Source of the DNA: Marinosulfonomonas sp.
GTDB lineage: Bacteria > Pseudomonadota > Alphaproteobacteria > Rhodobacterales > Rhodobacteraceae
DNA: 5,304 bases
Reading direction: 5' to 3'
Assembly (NCBI GenBank): GCA_015494385.1
Contig: WGBJ01000382.1
Span: 1-5,304 of the forward strand
In this document: positions 4,805 through 5,304 of the stretch, in pieces
Layout: every line of letters begins with the position of its first letter
How positions within the stretch are numbered: the first letter of the stretch is position 1
Translations under genes and position numbers: made by a program
The notes under the pieces: model-generated
What the model was told of the DNA's origin: nothing
Seen by the model: only the letters and a program-made list of their open reading frames with translations
The model's database searches: none

Positions 4805-5304
4805 TTAATTCTTCTTGGCCAGCGGATGATGTTCCAGCACCAGTTCCTTTAGCCGTTCCTCTAACACATGGGTGTAAATCTCGGTGGTGGAAATATCGGC
4901 GTGCCCCAGCAACGTCTGGATCGATCGCAAGTCGGCCCCGTTGGCCAACAGATGCGTGGCAAAGGCATGGCGCAGGGTGTGCGGCGTGACCTTGGCGGGG
5001 GAAACGCCGCCATGCACCGCCAGCTCCTTGATCAGCAGGTAGAACCGGTTGCGGGTTATGTAGCCCAGCTTGCTGCGCGACGGGAACAAGAATTTTGATG
5101 GCGAGGCCCCTTTGGCGCGGGCGGCGTCATCCTGTTCGTCCCGCAGTTTGATCCATGCCACCAATGCCGCGCGGGCAGGGGGGGATAATGGCACCATGCG
5201 CTCCTTGCCGCCCTTGCCGCGCACCAGCAGCATCCGCGGCGCGCCGCGCGCGGCGGCGGCGGGCAGGCCGACCAGTTCGCTCACGCGCATGCCGGTGGCA
5301 TAGG
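4805..5304 (-). CDS. xerD: Tyrosine recombinase XerD (C-terminal part; 5' end outside window)
   Basis: XerD acts with XerC at dif to resolve chromosome dimers before division. About 165 residues of the catalytic domain are present; the frame is open to the window edge through [10 protein letters not shown], so the ATG at 5290 is internal. The full catalytic set is visible (numbered from that Met): Arg2 in MRVSEL, Lys26 in the VRGKGGKER hairpin, His104 and Arg107 in HTLRH, His130 in LLGHADIS and nucleophile Tyr139 in TTEIYTHV (codon 4876-4874). The end, [17 protein letters not shown], favours XerD over XerC, whose tail is usually THLDF-like. The [10 protein letters not shown] stretch is typical of Rhodobacterales. 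It is most likely the housekeeping recombinase and not an integron or phage integrase, as no attachment site or cargo is nearby. It is followed after 100 nt by the CNNM gene on the same strand. Confidence 0.93.
   Translation of the reverse strand, partial: YATGMRVSELVGLPAAAARGAPRMLLVRGKGGKERMVPLSPPARAALVAWIKLRDEQDDAARAKGASPSKFLFPSRSKLGYITRNRFYLLIKELAVHGGVSPAKVTPHTLRHAFATHLLANGADLRSIQTLLGHADISTTEIYTHVLEERLKELVLEHHPLAKKN

Noticed and set aside
4805..5304. Tyrosine recombinase as integrase of a mobile element
   Set aside because: The C terminus and the [10 protein letters not shown] region fit housekeeping XerD; no att repeats, tRNA or cargo genes are in view.

Overview
The window looks like chromosomal core DNA from an alphaproteobacterium, most likely a Rhodobacterales (Roseobacter-type) species. 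The basis is a moderately high G+C content, protein sequences that closely resemble remembered Rhodobacterales LpxD and XerD text, and an IalB-family periplasmic protein, a mainly alphaproteobacterial family. No insertion sequence, phage gene, CRISPR array, tRNA or rRNA was found.

Layout. (1) 1-484 (+): C-terminal half of lpxD (lipid A acyltransferase), ending at a near-perfect bidirectional terminator (514-543). (2) 570-1241 (-): a secreted IalB-family protein, convergent with lpxD. (3) 1242-1675: a 430-bp non-coding stretch. It appears to hold two tandem minus-strand small RNA candidates, each closed by an intrinsic terminator (about 1591-1509 and 1435-1368), plus candidate promoters for ialB and for the next gene. 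(4) 1676-3220 (+): a complete HerA-like ATPase of the DUF853/YjgR family, followed 12 nt later by a small Cys-rich single-pass membrane ORF (3233-3514). (5) 3397-4704 (-): a CNNM/CBS/CorC transporter-type membrane protein whose 3' end overlaps the small ORF tail to tail. (6) 4805-5304 (-): C-terminal part of XerD, upstream of the CNNM gene in the same orientation.

The genes do not form an obvious pathway. Lipid A synthesis, a periplasmic protein, a putative ATPase, a membrane Mg2+/CorC-type protein and a chromosome-dimer recombinase lie side by side, as housekeeping genes commonly do. I did not find a new multi-gene system. The most novel material is non-coding: a candidate anti-Shine-Dalgarno sRNA, a second sRNA candidate beside it, and a 13-bp promoter box (ACAGCCACTTGAA) shared by the second sRNA and the CNNM gene. 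All RNA and promoter calls were made by eye from sequence and pairing and have not been tested.
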